Source of the DNA: Elusimicrobia bacterium GWC2_64_44 | GTDB lineage: Bacteria > Elusimicrobiota > Elusimicrobia > Elusimicrobiales > UBA9959 | DNA length: 64,000 bases | Assembly (NCBI GenBank): GCA_001799845.1 | Contig: MGUG01000052.1 | Coordinates: 16,930 to 80,929 of the forward strand | Direction: 5' to 3' | In this document: positions 16,785 through 25,632 of the stretch, piece by piece | Position numbering within the stretch: position 1 is the stretch's first letter | Layout: each line of letters opens with the position of its first letter | Position numbers and translations under genes: made by a program | The notes under the pieces: generated by a model | The model's input: the letters and a program-made list of their open reading frames with translations, nothing else | What the model was told of the DNA's origin: nothing | Database searches by the model: none

Positions 16785-19350
16785 AATCCACGGTGATGGA
16801 CTTGCTCACGTTCTTGGGCGAGTCCGGGTGCACGCCGTGATCCAGGATCTCCAGGCGGTCCAGGAACTGCATCTTGCGCACGCTCATGTCCATCGCCAGC
16901 AGCTGCAGGGCCACCGAACTGGTGAAGAACACCAGCAGGTCGTCGCCGGTCCTGGGCAGGGCCACGTAGCCGTGCTGATAGGTCTTGGAGTACATCGAGG
17001 GCACGCTCTTCTGCGCGGTGTCGCGCAGCATCTTATCCTCCTCGGCGATAACGTAGATGTTGGCGCCGCGGATCTTGTGCGTGTTGATCTGCGAGATGGT
17101 CAGGTTCACGTCCCGGGCGTTGGGCCCGGTGACGAAGACCAGCGGGTAGTTGGTATAAAGGCTCTCGAAGAAGTTGTGCTTCCTGAGGATCTCCGTGAAC
17201 AGCGCGGCCTCCGCCGGGTTCAGGCCGGCCGGCTTGCGGTCGAAAAAAGCGTAGCCGCTCACCGCGTGAAAGACCCGCGCCAGGCTCTCCGGCGCCAGTT
17301 TCCCCCCGCGCACCGACGCGTATTTAAGCGTGTCGGCGAACTTGTCCACCAGCGCGCCCACGCCCTCCATGCCGAAGATGGTGTTAACGCCGAGGATGGT
17401 GTTGGGGCCGTGTTTGAACTCCGGCGACTCGAAGCCCTCGGTATGATTCAGCACTACCTCGCGCACCTTCAGCGCGCCCTCGCGCGCTATGCCCTGCATG
17501 CCGGTGGCCAGGATGTGCACGCTGGGCTCGAGGTACAGGTCGACCGCCGCCTGCTGCACGGAGTCGCGCGTATTATTAATGGTTTCCTCGATGAGCTCGG
17601 GGATGAGGTAGAGGCTCTCGGAGTATTTCTTGAGGTTTTCAGGCTTGGCAGCCGACAGCTTTTCCTTCGCGAAGCGCTCGCCCAGGCGCAGCGCCATGAT
17701 GTAGAGCACCAGCAGCTGGTTGACGAAGCTCTTGGTGGCGGGCACGGCTATCTCCGGCCCGCAGTGCAGCGGGATGAAGATGTCGGATTTTTCCAGCGCT
17801 ATGGTGGAGTTTACATTATTGACGACGTTGACGTACGAGACCTTCTTGCCGGCGGCATGCACCTGGTTGAAAACGTCTATCAGGTCCTTGGTCTCTCCGC
17901 TCTGGCTGATGCCGATGATGACGTCCCCGTCGCGCACGGCGTCGAGGCACTGGGCGCGGAAGTCGCCTGGCAGATAGGCCGTCACGTTGACGCCGGCGAT
18001 ACGGTTAAAGAACACCGAGGCGCACTTGGCCGCGTTGTAGGAAGTGCCGCAGGCCACGAAGTAGGCAGTGCGCCCTTTGCGGCGGCAGGCGGCCATCAGC
18101 GCGCAGTACCCCTTTATCTTCTCGCGGGTGGCGTCTATCTCCTCCAGCATGAACAGCGCATCGGCGAACTTCAGGGCGACACCGCACTCCGCCGAGCCGT
18201 AAAGCCCGCGCAGCTCGGTGAAGAAATCGGCCATCTGCGATTCAGGCGCCATCGAGGCCAGCGGCAGGCGGCAGCCCCGCGCGTAACCCAGCGCCTTGCG
18301 CATGGCCGGGGTGCCGAAGAAGGCGGCGGCCTGCTTTTTAAGCTCCGCGGCGTCGGTGAGGTCGGCGAGCTTCGCCACCCGGCCCTTCAGGTCGCGGACA
18401 AAAGCGGGATCCTTGGCGGCCACTTTGCGCGCCAGGTCGGTCAGCGGGGATCTGTCGGCGAAGTAGGAGAGCACCTTGGCCGTAGCGGCGGCCTCGCTGA
18501 ATATCTCCTGCTCCATAAAATACTTGAACGGCTTCTTCAGGCCGGTCTCCTCTACGCGCAGGTGGCTGCGCAGTTTTCCTTTCTTTACCGGGCGGCCGGT
18601 GCGCAGGTGATAGAAGTCCGCCTTGTCGTGCGTGTACAGGGCGAACTCGTCTTCCTTGATGGGGTAGAGCATCTTGGTGCACGACAGGACGCTCGCCAGG
18701 TCCGACGAGGCGATGATGAACGGGCCGTGCTCGTTATGGGCGCCGGCGCCCATGTAGAGGCTGCTGCCGGCCTTGATGCAGGCCATCAGCTCGGTGACGG
18801 GGTCCACCACCACGGCGGCGAAGGAGCCGGTGGTCTTCTTGGCGGCGGCGAGGATGGCGGCTTTCAAGGCGGCGTAGCGCGCCTTGCGGTCTTTCTGGTT
18901 CTTGAGCTTTTTCAGCTCTATCGCGAAGTAATGTTCGATGGTGTGCACCAGCATCTCGCCGTCGTTGTCGCTCTTCACGTCGTGGCCGGCCGAGACCAGC
19001 CATTCCTTGAGCTGGTCGCAGTTGGTGATATTGCCGTTGTGGGCGCCGTAAAGGTGGGTATGGCAGTAAGCGTCGTGCGGCTGGGCGTTGGCCCGGGTGA
19101 CCACGCCGAAGGTGGCCCAGCGGACCTGGCCGCAGAAGAGCTTGCCTGCGAGGCGGTCTATGCCGAGTTTTTTGGTGATGACGGAGGGTGCGCCGACGTC
19201 TTTCTTCAGGGTGATATTCCCGGCGGCGTCCTGGATGAGGGCGCCGGTGGAATCGTAGCCCCGGTACTCCAGCATCCGCAGCAGCCGCGAAGCCTCCGCC
19301 CCGAGATCTTCCCTGTCCTTAGCGCACCGCAAGCCTATGACTCCGCACAT
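16783..19350 (-). CDS. glmS: Enlarged glutamine:fructose-6-phosphate aminotransferase (GlmS-like)
   Basis: I set the start at the ATG at 19350, giving MCGVIGL with Cys2 as the glutaminase nucleophile. The product has 855 residues against about 610 for standard GlmS. The Ntn domain (1-240) has EYRGYDSTG, GQVRWATFG and YGAHNGNITN. SIS-1 starts near residue 432 with VACGTSYNAAK and SQSGETKDLID. SIS-2 has EGALKVREVV and FKHGP, and the end SPKNVSKSITVD matches the GlmS C-terminus. About 100-120 extra residues sit between the Ntn and SIS domains (about 285-400) and about 70 more inside SIS-2. Several normally invariant residues differ (Q for H in GHTRWATHG). It probably makes glucosamine-6-phosphate, but an altered substrate is possible. 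Confidence 0.82.
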   Translation of the reverse strand: MCGVIGLRCAKDREDLGAEASRLLRMLEYRGYDSTGALIQDAAGNITLKKDVGAPSVITKKLGIDRLAGKLFCGQVRWATFGVVTRANAQPHDAYCHTHLYGAHNGNITNCDQLKEWLVSAGHDVKSDNDGEMLVHTIEHYFAIELKKLKNQKDRKARYAALKAAILAAAKKTTGSFAAVVVDPVTELMACIKAGSSLYMGAGAHNEHGPFIIASSDLASVLSCTKMLYPIKEDEFALYTHDKADFYHLRTGRPVKKGKLRSHLRVEETGLKKPFKYFMEQEIFSEAAATAKVLSYFADRSPLTDLARKVAAKDPAFVRDLKGRVAKLADLTDAAELKKQAAAFFGTPAMRKALGYARGCRLPLASMAPESQMADFFTELRGLYGSAECGVALKFADALFMLEEIDATREKIKGYCALMAACRRKGRTAYFVACGTSYNAAKCASVFFNRIAGVNVTAYLPGDFRAQCLDAVRDGDVIIGISQSGETKDLIDVFNQVHAAGKKVSYVNVVNNVNSTIALEKSDIFIPLHCGPEIAVPATKSFVNQLLVLYIMALRLGERFAKEKLSAAKPENLKKYSESLYLIPELIEETINNTRDSVQQAAVDLYLEPSVHILATGMQGIAREGALKVREVVLNHTEGFESPEFKHGPNTILGVNTIFGMEGVGALVDKFADTLKYASVRGGKLAPESLARVFHAVSGYAFFDRKPAGLNPAEAALFTEILRKHNFFESLYTNYPLVFVTGPNARDVNLTISQINTHKIRGANIYVIAEEDKMLRDTAQKSVPSMYSKTYQHGYVALPRTGDDLLVFFTSSVALQLLAMDMSVRKMQFLDRLEILDHGVHPDSPKNVSKSITVD

Positions 19351-19447
19351 GTAAGCACCTCTCGCCGCAAGATACTCTATTTTCCCTAAATTCCCCCCCC
19401 TTATGCAATCCCCGGAGCACCGAAACCGCAATTATTAAAGCACTCAC

Positions 19448-19705
19448 ATATCAGGCGGCCTACCGCAGGGACAGGACCGCTCGACATGAAAGGCCGGCGA
19501 GGGTATGCCTTCTTGCGTCTATTCTTAATCAGCGGGGAAACCGGCGGAGACCGCAGGGGTAGGACAAGCAAAACCGTCGCGAGCCCGACGCTTGCGTAGC
19601 GCGGAGGAGCGGGTGGCCGCAGCGGCCACCGCAGTGTGTCGAGTGAGCGCACGGTGTGCGCGAACGCGTTTTGCGGTCCTGCCCCTGCGGTAGGCCGCCA
19701 GATAT
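19448..19705. repeat. 258-bp gene-free element with 33-nt terminal inverted repeats
   Basis: The ends 19448-19480 and 19673-19705 are reverse complements over 33 nt with two mismatches. Inside are a third partial copy of the arm (19551-19565, 14 of 15 nt matching the right arm), a perfect 8+1+8 hairpin (19613-19629) and a perfect 6+3+6 hairpin (19647-19661). No convincing ORF, transposase or target-site duplication is visible. It fills most of the 400-nt gap between the GlmS-like gene and the histidine kinase gene. It could be a MITE-like element, an extragenic structured repeat or a non-coding RNA locus. Confidence 0.7.
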
Positions 19706-19758
19706 AAAAGCCGCTTCCCGGCGCGTCTCTGCGGATGCTTCCGTTAATATTTAGAAAG

Positions 19759-21027
19759 CTATACGGGGCCGGAGTAGGGGAGGAAGACCTTGACCACGGC
19801 GCCGCCGCCGGGAAGGTTAGAGAGGTTTATGCTGCCGTCGTGGCGCCTGGCTATCTGGGCGCAGACATAGAGCCCCAGGCCGGTACCGCCCGCTTCCTTG
19901 CGGGTGGTGGCGAAGGCCTTTATGCCGCCATGCAGCAGCTTCTCGGGAAAGCCGGGGCCGTTGTCGGAGACCTCTGCCAGCAGGCCATTCTCGTCGCGGC
20001 GCGCGACCACCCGTATCGTGCCGCCCTCCGGCGCGAAGGAGGCGGAGTTCATGATAGCGTTGACGAAGATCCGCTCAACGTGGACCTTGCTGGCACGGAT
20101 ATCCGGCAGGGTGAGCGGGACGTCGATCTCCAATTTAAGGTTCTTTTTTCTTACCGAATAGTCAGCCAGCAGCGCCGCGTTATCCACCGCCTCCGCTAGC
20201 GAAACCTGCTCGAAGACGTATTCCTGCCCGCGCACTATGCTCATCGCGTTGGAGATCATGGCTTTCGAGAAGCGGGCGGCCTTCAGGATGCGCGCGATAT
20301 TGGCCTTATCGGGAGGGTCCTCCTCCGAGGCGATCTCGGCGCTTAGCAGGATCACCGAGACCGAATTGCCCAGGTCGTGCATTACCCCGCTGACCAGCGT
20401 CCCGACCTCCCCGGCGGAGGCGGTCTGCACTATCTGCGTCTCCTTTTCAGTGACCTTGCGCTCCAGGGAGCCTACCTGCTCGCGCTTGAAAGCCAGGCCC
20501 GCCTCGGCCCGCTTCTGCGATTGCGACGTGTTATAGACAACCCCGGAGGAAAAGGCCAGCACGGCCAGCTTCACGGAAAGGGCCAGCAACCCGGCCAGGT
20601 CGCCGGGGTTTATGGGCCAGCTGAATACGCAGAGCGCGATGGCGCACAGCGCGGTCATGCCGGCCGCGTCCTTCAGGCGGGCCATCAGGGACGCGCCGAA
20701 GACCGGCAGCAGGTAAAGCACCCAGAAATAGGAACTGCCCCCTCCGGAGCTGTGCAGCACGCCAGTGATGATCAGGAAATTCACCGCCAGGATCAGGTCC
20801 AGCAGCCACAGGCTGACGGCCGAGCGCCGGCGCAGCAGCCAGCTGAAGACGAAGTTGGACGAGAGCAGCAGCAGGAAGAAATAGAGGATGCGCGGGTAGG
20901 CGATGACCGGGTTATCCCGGTACAGGTACGCGAGCCCGATCATGAAGACCGAGAAGACCAGCTCGTACGAGTTTTTGGAGAAGGTGGTGACCTCCCCCCT
21001 TTCAAGCGCCTTGATCAGCCATGCCAT
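19759..21027 (-). CDS. Membrane sensor histidine kinase (orphan)
   Basis: A 422-residue kinase with five or six predicted membrane segments (about 20-165), a coiled-coil linker (about 170-200) and a transmitter module. The phospho-acceptor is probably H217 in GVMHDLGNSVSV. The N box (NAIMNSASF), G1 (DNGPGFP) and G2 (GGTGLGLYV) motifs are intact. No response regulator gene is adjacent. It is the last gene after a MacAB-TolC-type efflux operon and a small membrane protein, so it may sense envelope stress or the exported compound; the partner regulator is unknown. Confidence 0.88.
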   Translation of the reverse strand: MAWLIKALERGEVTTFSKNSYELVFSVFMIGLAYLYRDNPVIAYPRILYFFLLLLSSNFVFSWLLRRRSAVSLWLLDLILAVNFLIITGVLHSSGGGSSYFWVLYLLPVFGASLMARLKDAAGMTALCAIALCVFSWPINPGDLAGLLALSVKLAVLAFSSGVVYNTSQSQKRAEAGLAFKREQVGSLERKVTEKETQIVQTASAGEVGTLVSGVMHDLGNSVSVILLSAEIASEEDPPDKANIARILKAARFSKAMISNAMSIVRGQEYVFEQVSLAEAVDNAALLADYSVRKKNLKLEIDVPLTLPDIRASKVHVERIFVNAIMNSASFAPEGGTIRVVARRDENGLLAEVSDNGPGFPEKLLHGGIKAFATTRKEAGGTGLGLYVCAQIARRHDGSINLSNLPGGGAVVKVFLPYSGPV

Positions 21028-21036
21028 AGTGAAGTC

Positions 21037-21273
21037 CTAAAGCGGTCCGCCGCCCTGTTTCGCCCTCCGCGCGGCCTGCACCGCGCCTATCCCCATCAGG
21101 ATGACGGCGGGCCAGAAGGAGACGAAGAACAGCAGGCCGAGCCCTATCGGGTTGCCGCCCGTGGCCCCGGTCGCCAGCGCGTACAATACATAAAGCAGCA
21201 GCGGCGAGGCGCCGACGACCAGCAAACCAGCCCCGGCAAGGAAGATCTTTGACCGCAGCAGTTCTTTTTTCAC
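21037..21273 (-). CDS. Small membrane protein of unknown function
   Basis: 78 residues with two predicted transmembrane helices (about 11-33 and 44-66) and a basic C-terminal tail (RRAKQGG). It sits 8 nt after the MacB-like permease gene and 9 nt before the kinase gene, so it is probably co-transcribed. I do not recognise the family; it may be an accessory subunit of the transporter or kinase. Confidence 0.6.
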   Translation of the reverse strand: MKKELLRSKIFLAGAGLLVVGASPLLLYVLYALATGATGGNPIGLGLLFFVSFWPAVILMGIGAVQAARRAKQGGGPL

Positions 21274-21281
21274 AGCTCCCC

Positions 21282-22577
21282 CTATTCAGCCCTCAATGCG
21301 TCGGCAGGCTTCAGCCCTGCGGCCACCCACGCCGGGTAAATGGCGAAGGCGAAAGCGGTAAAGGCCGCGATGAGGACCGCGACCAGCGGCATCCACGGCT
21401 CTATCGGGCTGCCGCCCATGCCCAGCATCACCTTCACCGGCACGCCCCACAGGTAACCCAGCGCCGAGCCCAGCACGCCGCCGAGAAGCCCCAGCATGAC
21501 GGCCTCCACGATGAACTGCAGCATGATGTCGCTGCGGCTGGCGCCGATGGCGCGGCGGATGCCGATCTCCTTGGTGCGCGCGAAGACGGTAGCCAGCGTG
21601 ACGTTCATGATGCCGATGCCGCCGGCCAGGAAGGCCAGCATGCCCAGCGAGATCGTGACCAGCGCCGACTTGAAACTGGTGGCGATGCGCTCGCGGATGG
21701 CCTCCAGCTGGTTCTCTATGAGGAAGAGCTCGGCGTCGCCGAACTGGATCTTCAGGAAATTGGCGACCTTGCGCTCCACCTCGGCGAACGTCTCCTCGCT
21801 GCCGGTGTCTATGTTCACGTCGAGCGACTGGTAGGAGCCGATGAAGTTGTAGTGAATGAGCGTGGTGACCGGCGCGAGGATCTTGTAATCCTGCTGGTAG
21901 CCGGTGATATTAGCGGGGCGCTTGGAATAAGGCAGCTCCTCCAGCACGCCGATGACCGTGAAGGTGTAGCCGTCTATCGTCACCTTTTTGCCCAGCAGGT
22001 CGTTGTGGGCCACCAGCGTATCGTAGCCGCCGCTGTAGTTATACTTCTTCATCATCGTCTTGTTGTACGCGTTGGAGGGCGGCGGCGGGGCCTTGCGCAC
22101 CAGCACGCAGACGCGCAGTTTGTTCTCCACGTCGTGCCAGTCCAGGAAGCGGCCCTTAAGGGTATAGACGAAGTCGCGCTTGGCCCAGTCGGGGGTGACC
22201 CCGTGGATGCCGGTCATCACCCTGTGCTCGCCGTATTCGAAGACGTTCATCCAGTCCCGGCCCTCGGGCGAGATCATGTACATACCCGGCAGCCGCGCCT
22301 TGAGCGCGGTCACGTCCTCGTAGGTGAAGACGGGCGGCGGGCCGACGTCGTCGGGCGAGGCGAAGCGCTGGCTGTTGTTCTGCGAGATCCGCATGCGGGC
22401 CATGCCGGAGACCTGCTTCTGCTTCTCCAGGAGCGAGTAAGTATGGACTATCGCTGAAAAAGAGTCGATGAAGACCACCGAGCCCACGGCGATGGCCAGG
22501 AAGCTCAGCGCCGAGCGCGTCTTGTGCGCCCAGATCTCGGCGAAGCCGGTCCGCGCGGCGTTCAGCAGGGCGGTCAC
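21282..22577 (-). CDS. MacB/FtsX-type ABC transporter permease
   Basis: A 431-residue permease: N-terminal transmembrane helix (about 20-40) following the LNAARTGFAEIWAHKTRS entry, a large periplasmic MacB-PCD domain (about 45-290) and three C-terminal transmembrane helices with ATVFARTKEIGIRRAIGAS in the FtsX domain. It uses ATP-driven mechanotransmission rather than direct transport across the inner membrane. It overlaps its ATPase gene by 4 nt and belongs to a TolC-adaptor-ATPase-permease operon that should form a tripartite efflux pump or lipoprotein/peptide exporter. Confidence 0.9.
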   Translation of the reverse strand: MTALLNAARTGFAEIWAHKTRSALSFLAIAVGSVVFIDSFSAIVHTYSLLEKQKQVSGMARMRISQNNSQRFASPDDVGPPPVFTYEDVTALKARLPGMYMISPEGRDWMNVFEYGEHRVMTGIHGVTPDWAKRDFVYTLKGRFLDWHDVENKLRVCVLVRKAPPPPSNAYNKTMMKKYNYSGGYDTLVAHNDLLGKKVTIDGYTFTVIGVLEELPYSKRPANITGYQQDYKILAPVTTLIHYNFIGSYQSLDVNIDTGSEETFAEVERKVANFLKIQFGDAELFLIENQLEAIRERIATSFKSALVTISLGMLAFLAGGIGIMNVTLATVFARTKEIGIRRAIGASRSDIMLQFIVEAVMLGLLGGVLGSALGYLWGVPVKVMLGMGGSPIEPWMPLVAVLIAAFTAFAFAIYPAWVAAGLKPADALRAE

Positions 22578-23239
22578 GGCTCTATCCTCCCGTCGCGCAT
22601 CCTGATGTTGCGGCCGGCCCGGGCGGCCAGTTCCTTGTCGTGGGTGACCATCACCACGGTGATCCCCTCGGCGTTCAGGGCGAAGAGGGAGTCCATGATC
22701 TCGCGGCTGGAGACGGAATCCAGGTTGCCTGTAGGCTCGTCGGCGAGTATGAGCTTCGGGGAATTGGAGAGGGCCCGGGCTATGGCCACGCGCTGGCGCT
22801 CGCCGCCGGAGAGCTCCAGCGGGGTTTTCTTTTCTTTGCCGTGCAGGCCCACCTTCTTCAGCAGGGCCGCGGCGCGCTCGCGCGCGGCGGGCCGGTCGGC
22901 GCCGGCGTAGAGCATGGGCAGGCAGACGTTCTCCAGCGCGGACATGCGGTTGAGCAGGTGGAAGGACTGGAAGACGAAGCCGATGGCGTCGCGGCGCACG
23001 GTGGAGCGCTCCAGGTCCGACATGGTGGTGACGTCGCGCCCGTGCAGCGCGTAGCGCCCGCCGCTGGGCTCGTCGAGCAGGCCGATGATGTTGAGCAGGG
23101 TGGACTTGCCGCAGCCCGACGGGCCGGTGACGGCCGCGAATTCTCCGGGTGCTATAGAGAACGTGAGCCCGCGCAGGGCCGGCCAGCCGGCCTTGCCCCC
23201 CTCGTAGACCTTCGTGAGGTCTTCGCAGGCTATGCTCAT
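22574..23239 (-). CDS. MacB/LolD-type ABC transporter ATP-binding protein
   Basis: A 221-residue ATPase with Walker A GPSGCGKST (residues 39-47), Q-loop FVFQSFHLLNRM, signature LSGGERQRVAIARAL, Walker B LILADEPTGNLD and H-loop MVTHD. The family pattern (LLNRMSALENV, EPTGNLDS) is that of MacB/LolD/FtsE ATPases. It overlaps both the adaptor gene upstream and the permease gene downstream by 4 nt. Confidence 0.95.
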   Translation of the reverse strand: MSIACEDLTKVYEGGKAGWPALRGLTFSIAPGEFAAVTGPSGCGKSTLLNIIGLLDEPSGGRYALHGRDVTTMSDLERSTVRRDAIGFVFQSFHLLNRMSALENVCLPMLYAGADRPAARERAAALLKKVGLHGKEKKTPLELSGGERQRVAIARALSNSPKLILADEPTGNLDSVSSREIMDSLFALNAEGITVVMVTHDKELAARAGRNIRMRDGRIEP

Positions 23240-24159
23240 TTCAGGCTCTCCGGAGCGGCGGTGAAGAGCTTGTCGCCCGGTTTTACGGGGCCTGCCAGCT
23301 CCAGCTCGTACTCCGAGCGCAGGCCCGGATACACCTGCAGCCTCTCGGCCTCGTAGCCTTCCTTCTGGCGGTAGACGTAAAAGTTCAGCCCGTCCTGAAA
23401 AACGGTCTCGATCGGCGCCTTGAGCACGTCCTTCTTGGCCTTCATGTTGGCCGTCACCACGGCGCTCATGCCGACGCGCATCTTCTGGCTCGGCTTGTCG
23501 ATATTGATGACGACGCGGAACACCTTGCTGCTGCCGCCGCCCCAGCCGGAGTTCTTGCTCTCGGCCGCGGGCGCTATAACGTCGATCTTGCCCGAGAACT
23601 TCTCGCCCGGGATGGAAGTGAAGGTGATGGAGACCTGCATGCCGCGCTTGAGCTTGAAGATGTCTATCTCGCTGATCTTCAGGTTCACGGCCAGCGTGTT
23701 CATGTCCACCACGCGGGTGACGCAGACGGAAGGGCCGTCGATGCGCTTGCCCTCCCGGATCTCCTCGGATTCCGCGCCGTAGCCCCTGACCGCGCAGCGG
23801 GTCAGCAGGCCGGAGCGCGTGGCGGCGATCGGCACGGGCACGTACTGCGTGGAATCCATGCGCTCGCCGCCCTTGAACATCATGATCTTCTCGCCCTTCT
23901 CGACGTATTCCCCTTCCTTCTTGAGGACCTCGACGATGAAGCCCTTGCCGGGCGGGAAGACGTCCACGGTGTCGCGCGAGACCAGCTCGCCGGATTCCTG
24001 CAGGTCCAGCTTCAGGTCGCCGCGGCTCACCTCGCGGATAAAGTCCTTGAGGTCCTGGCGCACCAGCATTCTCTTGTAGCGCGTGTAGCCCGCGAACCCG
24101 CCCGCGGCCAGCGCCGCCAGCGCCACTATCCAGAACGAGGATTTAACGATCCGTTTCAT
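23236..24159 (-). CDS. Periplasmic adaptor (MacA/HlyD-family) of a tripartite efflux system
   Basis: A 307-residue membrane-fusion protein starting at the ATG at 24159, which has GGAG seven nt upstream. An N-terminal signal anchor (about 7-23) is followed by lipoyl-like halves (FPPGKGFIVEVLKKEGEYV) and beta-barrel segments (VNLKISEIDIFKLKRGMQV, GMSAVVTANMKAKKDVLKAP). The coiled-coil hairpin between the lipoyl halves seems very short, unlike classical MacA, so the contact with the TolC protein may differ. Start is 7 nt after the stop of the TolC-family gene. Confidence 0.85.
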   Translation of the reverse strand: MKRIVKSSFWIVALAALAAGGFAGYTRYKRMLVRQDLKDFIREVSRGDLKLDLQESGELVSRDTVDVFPPGKGFIVEVLKKEGEYVEKGEKIMMFKGGERMDSTQYVPVPIAATRSGLLTRCAVRGYGAESEEIREGKRIDGPSVCVTRVVDMNTLAVNLKISEIDIFKLKRGMQVSITFTSIPGEKFSGKIDVIAPAAESKNSGWGGGSSKVFRVVINIDKPSQKMRVGMSAVVTANMKAKKDVLKAPIETVFQDGLNFYVYRQKEGYEAERLQVYPGLRSEYELELAGPVKPGDKLFTAAPESLK

Positions 24160-24166
24160 AAAGCTC

Positions 24167-25465
24167 CTATTCCCACACACGCTCGCCCAGCAGCACCCGG
24201 TAGTTGGCCAGGGCCAGGTCGAAGTCGTTGACGGCGGCTATCTGGGCGTTGCTGGCGTCGAGCAGCTTGGTCTGCGCGCTGTCGAGCTGCAGGGAATCAG
24301 CGCCGCCGAGCGAGTATTCGCTCATCAGGTTCTCGGTGGTGTCCTTCTGCGCCTTGACCTGGAACTCCAGCAGCTGCCGTGATTTCACCTGCAGCTCTAT
24401 GTCCTTCTGGGCCGACAGCACGCTGGTCTTCAGCGCACGCTCGGAGCTTTCCAGGTCCAGCTCGGCCGACCGCAGCGCGGCGCCGGCCGCGCCGATGTCC
24501 AGGTAGTTCTGCAGGCCGAAGAAACCGAAGGGGAAGTTCAGCGACGCGCCCAGGCTGTACGACGGGTTGCCGGCCTGCGGGCCGGCGGGCTCCCCGATCA
24601 GGCCCAGGCCGCTCTTGCGCCAGCCGGCGTCCACCCGCAGCCGCGGGTAATTGGCCAGCACCGAGTTGCGGTTGGTGATGCGCGTACGCTCCAGCGCAAG
24701 GCGCTGCTGCCGCAGGCCGAAATTGTTCTGCAGGGCCTTCGCCGCGTCGCTCTTGGGCAGCGGCAGGGCGACGGAGGCCGTCTGCGTGCTGACCTCCGTG
24801 AGCTGCTCCTCCTCTGGCTCCGCGTTGACCAGCTCGTTGAAGGCCATGCGCGCCTTGGCCTCGGCCGACTCGGCCTGCGCCAGAGACAGCTCGCTCTGCA
24901 GCTTGTCGCCCTCGCTCTGCGTCACCTGCATGCGGCTGCGCGTGCCCGACTGGTACTGCTCGTTGGTGTCCTTGTACTGGCGCTCGCGCGAGGCCAGGTT
25001 CATCTTCGCCGTGCCGATGCGCCTCTGGGAGGAATAGAGCGCGTAAAAGCGGTTCAGCGCCTTCACTGCCTCGGCCTGCTTGGCCTCCAGGAAGGCCAGC
25101 TTGGCGGACTCGTAGTTCAGCCTCGCGGTCCTGACCTTATTGAGCGGGCTGCCGGCGGAATCGTAGAGGTTCCACGCGGCTGACAGGCTGGAGGTGACGT
25201 CCGCGCGCTCCAGCCTGAGGCGCGGGTCGCTCTGGTCATAAAAAGTCTCGCCCAGGTTCAGCGAAAAAGAGGGCAGGGCCGCGTCGAGCAGCGCGGATTT
25301 ATAGCCGCTTTCCGCCTGGCGGAAGGCCTGCTCGGCCTTGCGCATCGCCGGCGAAGCCTCCAGGGCGGCCTTCACATAGGACTTGGGGGTGAAAGTGCCG
25401 GCGGCGGCGGGGGCGGCGCAGGCCAGCAGCGCGGCCAGAAGCAGAGTAGTCGTTGGTATGGTCAT
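24167..25465 (-). CDS. TolC-family outer membrane efflux protein
   Basis: Outer-membrane channel of the tripartite system. I prefer the ATG at 25465 (432 residues), giving a clean signal peptide MTIPTTTLLLAALLACAAPAAAG; an upstream ATG at 25486 adds seven residues. The product shows the two-fold repeated alpha-helical hairpin pattern of the family (long Ala/Gln/Glu-rich helices at about 35-65, 105-205 and 330-420) and beta strands near WNLYDSAG and YSLGASLNFPF. First gene of the operon, with a weak promoter about 30 nt upstream. Confidence 0.9.
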   Translation of the reverse strand: MTIPTTTLLLAALLACAAPAAAGTFTPKSYVKAALEASPAMRKAEQAFRQAESGYKSALLDAALPSFSLNLGETFYDQSDPRLRLERADVTSSLSAAWNLYDSAGSPLNKVRTARLNYESAKLAFLEAKQAEAVKALNRFYALYSSQRRIGTAKMNLASRERQYKDTNEQYQSGTRSRMQVTQSEGDKLQSELSLAQAESAEAKARMAFNELVNAEPEEEQLTEVSTQTASVALPLPKSDAAKALQNNFGLRQQRLALERTRITNRNSVLANYPRLRVDAGWRKSGLGLIGEPAGPQAGNPSYSLGASLNFPFGFFGLQNYLDIGAAGAALRSAELDLESSERALKTSVLSAQKDIELQVKSRQLLEFQVKAQKDTTENLMSEYSLGGADSLQLDSAQTKLLDASNAQIAAVNDFDLALANYRVLLGERVWE

Positions 25466-25494
25466 AGTTGCTGTCCCCGGCGGCAAAAAAACGC

Positions 25495-25522
25495 TTTATA
25501 CAGTTTACAATAAAAGGCCAAA
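25495..25522 (-). promoter_or_regulatory. Candidate promoter of the efflux operon
   Basis: On the minus strand TTTGGC (25522-25517), 16 nt, TATAAA (25500-25495), about 30 nt before the TolC-family ATG, in an AT-rich patch. Only a moderate match. Two TTCATCTG direct repeats lie further upstream (about 25607-25631). Confidence 0.35.
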
Positions 25523-25632
25523 GACGGCAAAGACAGCAGAGCATTTTTTATGCCGGGCCTTTCTACCGCTTGTCCCGGTCGCGGGGCGGCCGGAATATTT
25601 GCAGATGAAAATATCCAGTTTCAGATGAAGGA

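Noticed and set aside
19401..19652. 83-codon open frame on the minus strand across the inverted-repeat element
   Set aside because: It spans the repeat arm and hairpins, has no ribosome site or domain, and its Pro/Arg/Leu bias looks non-coding.
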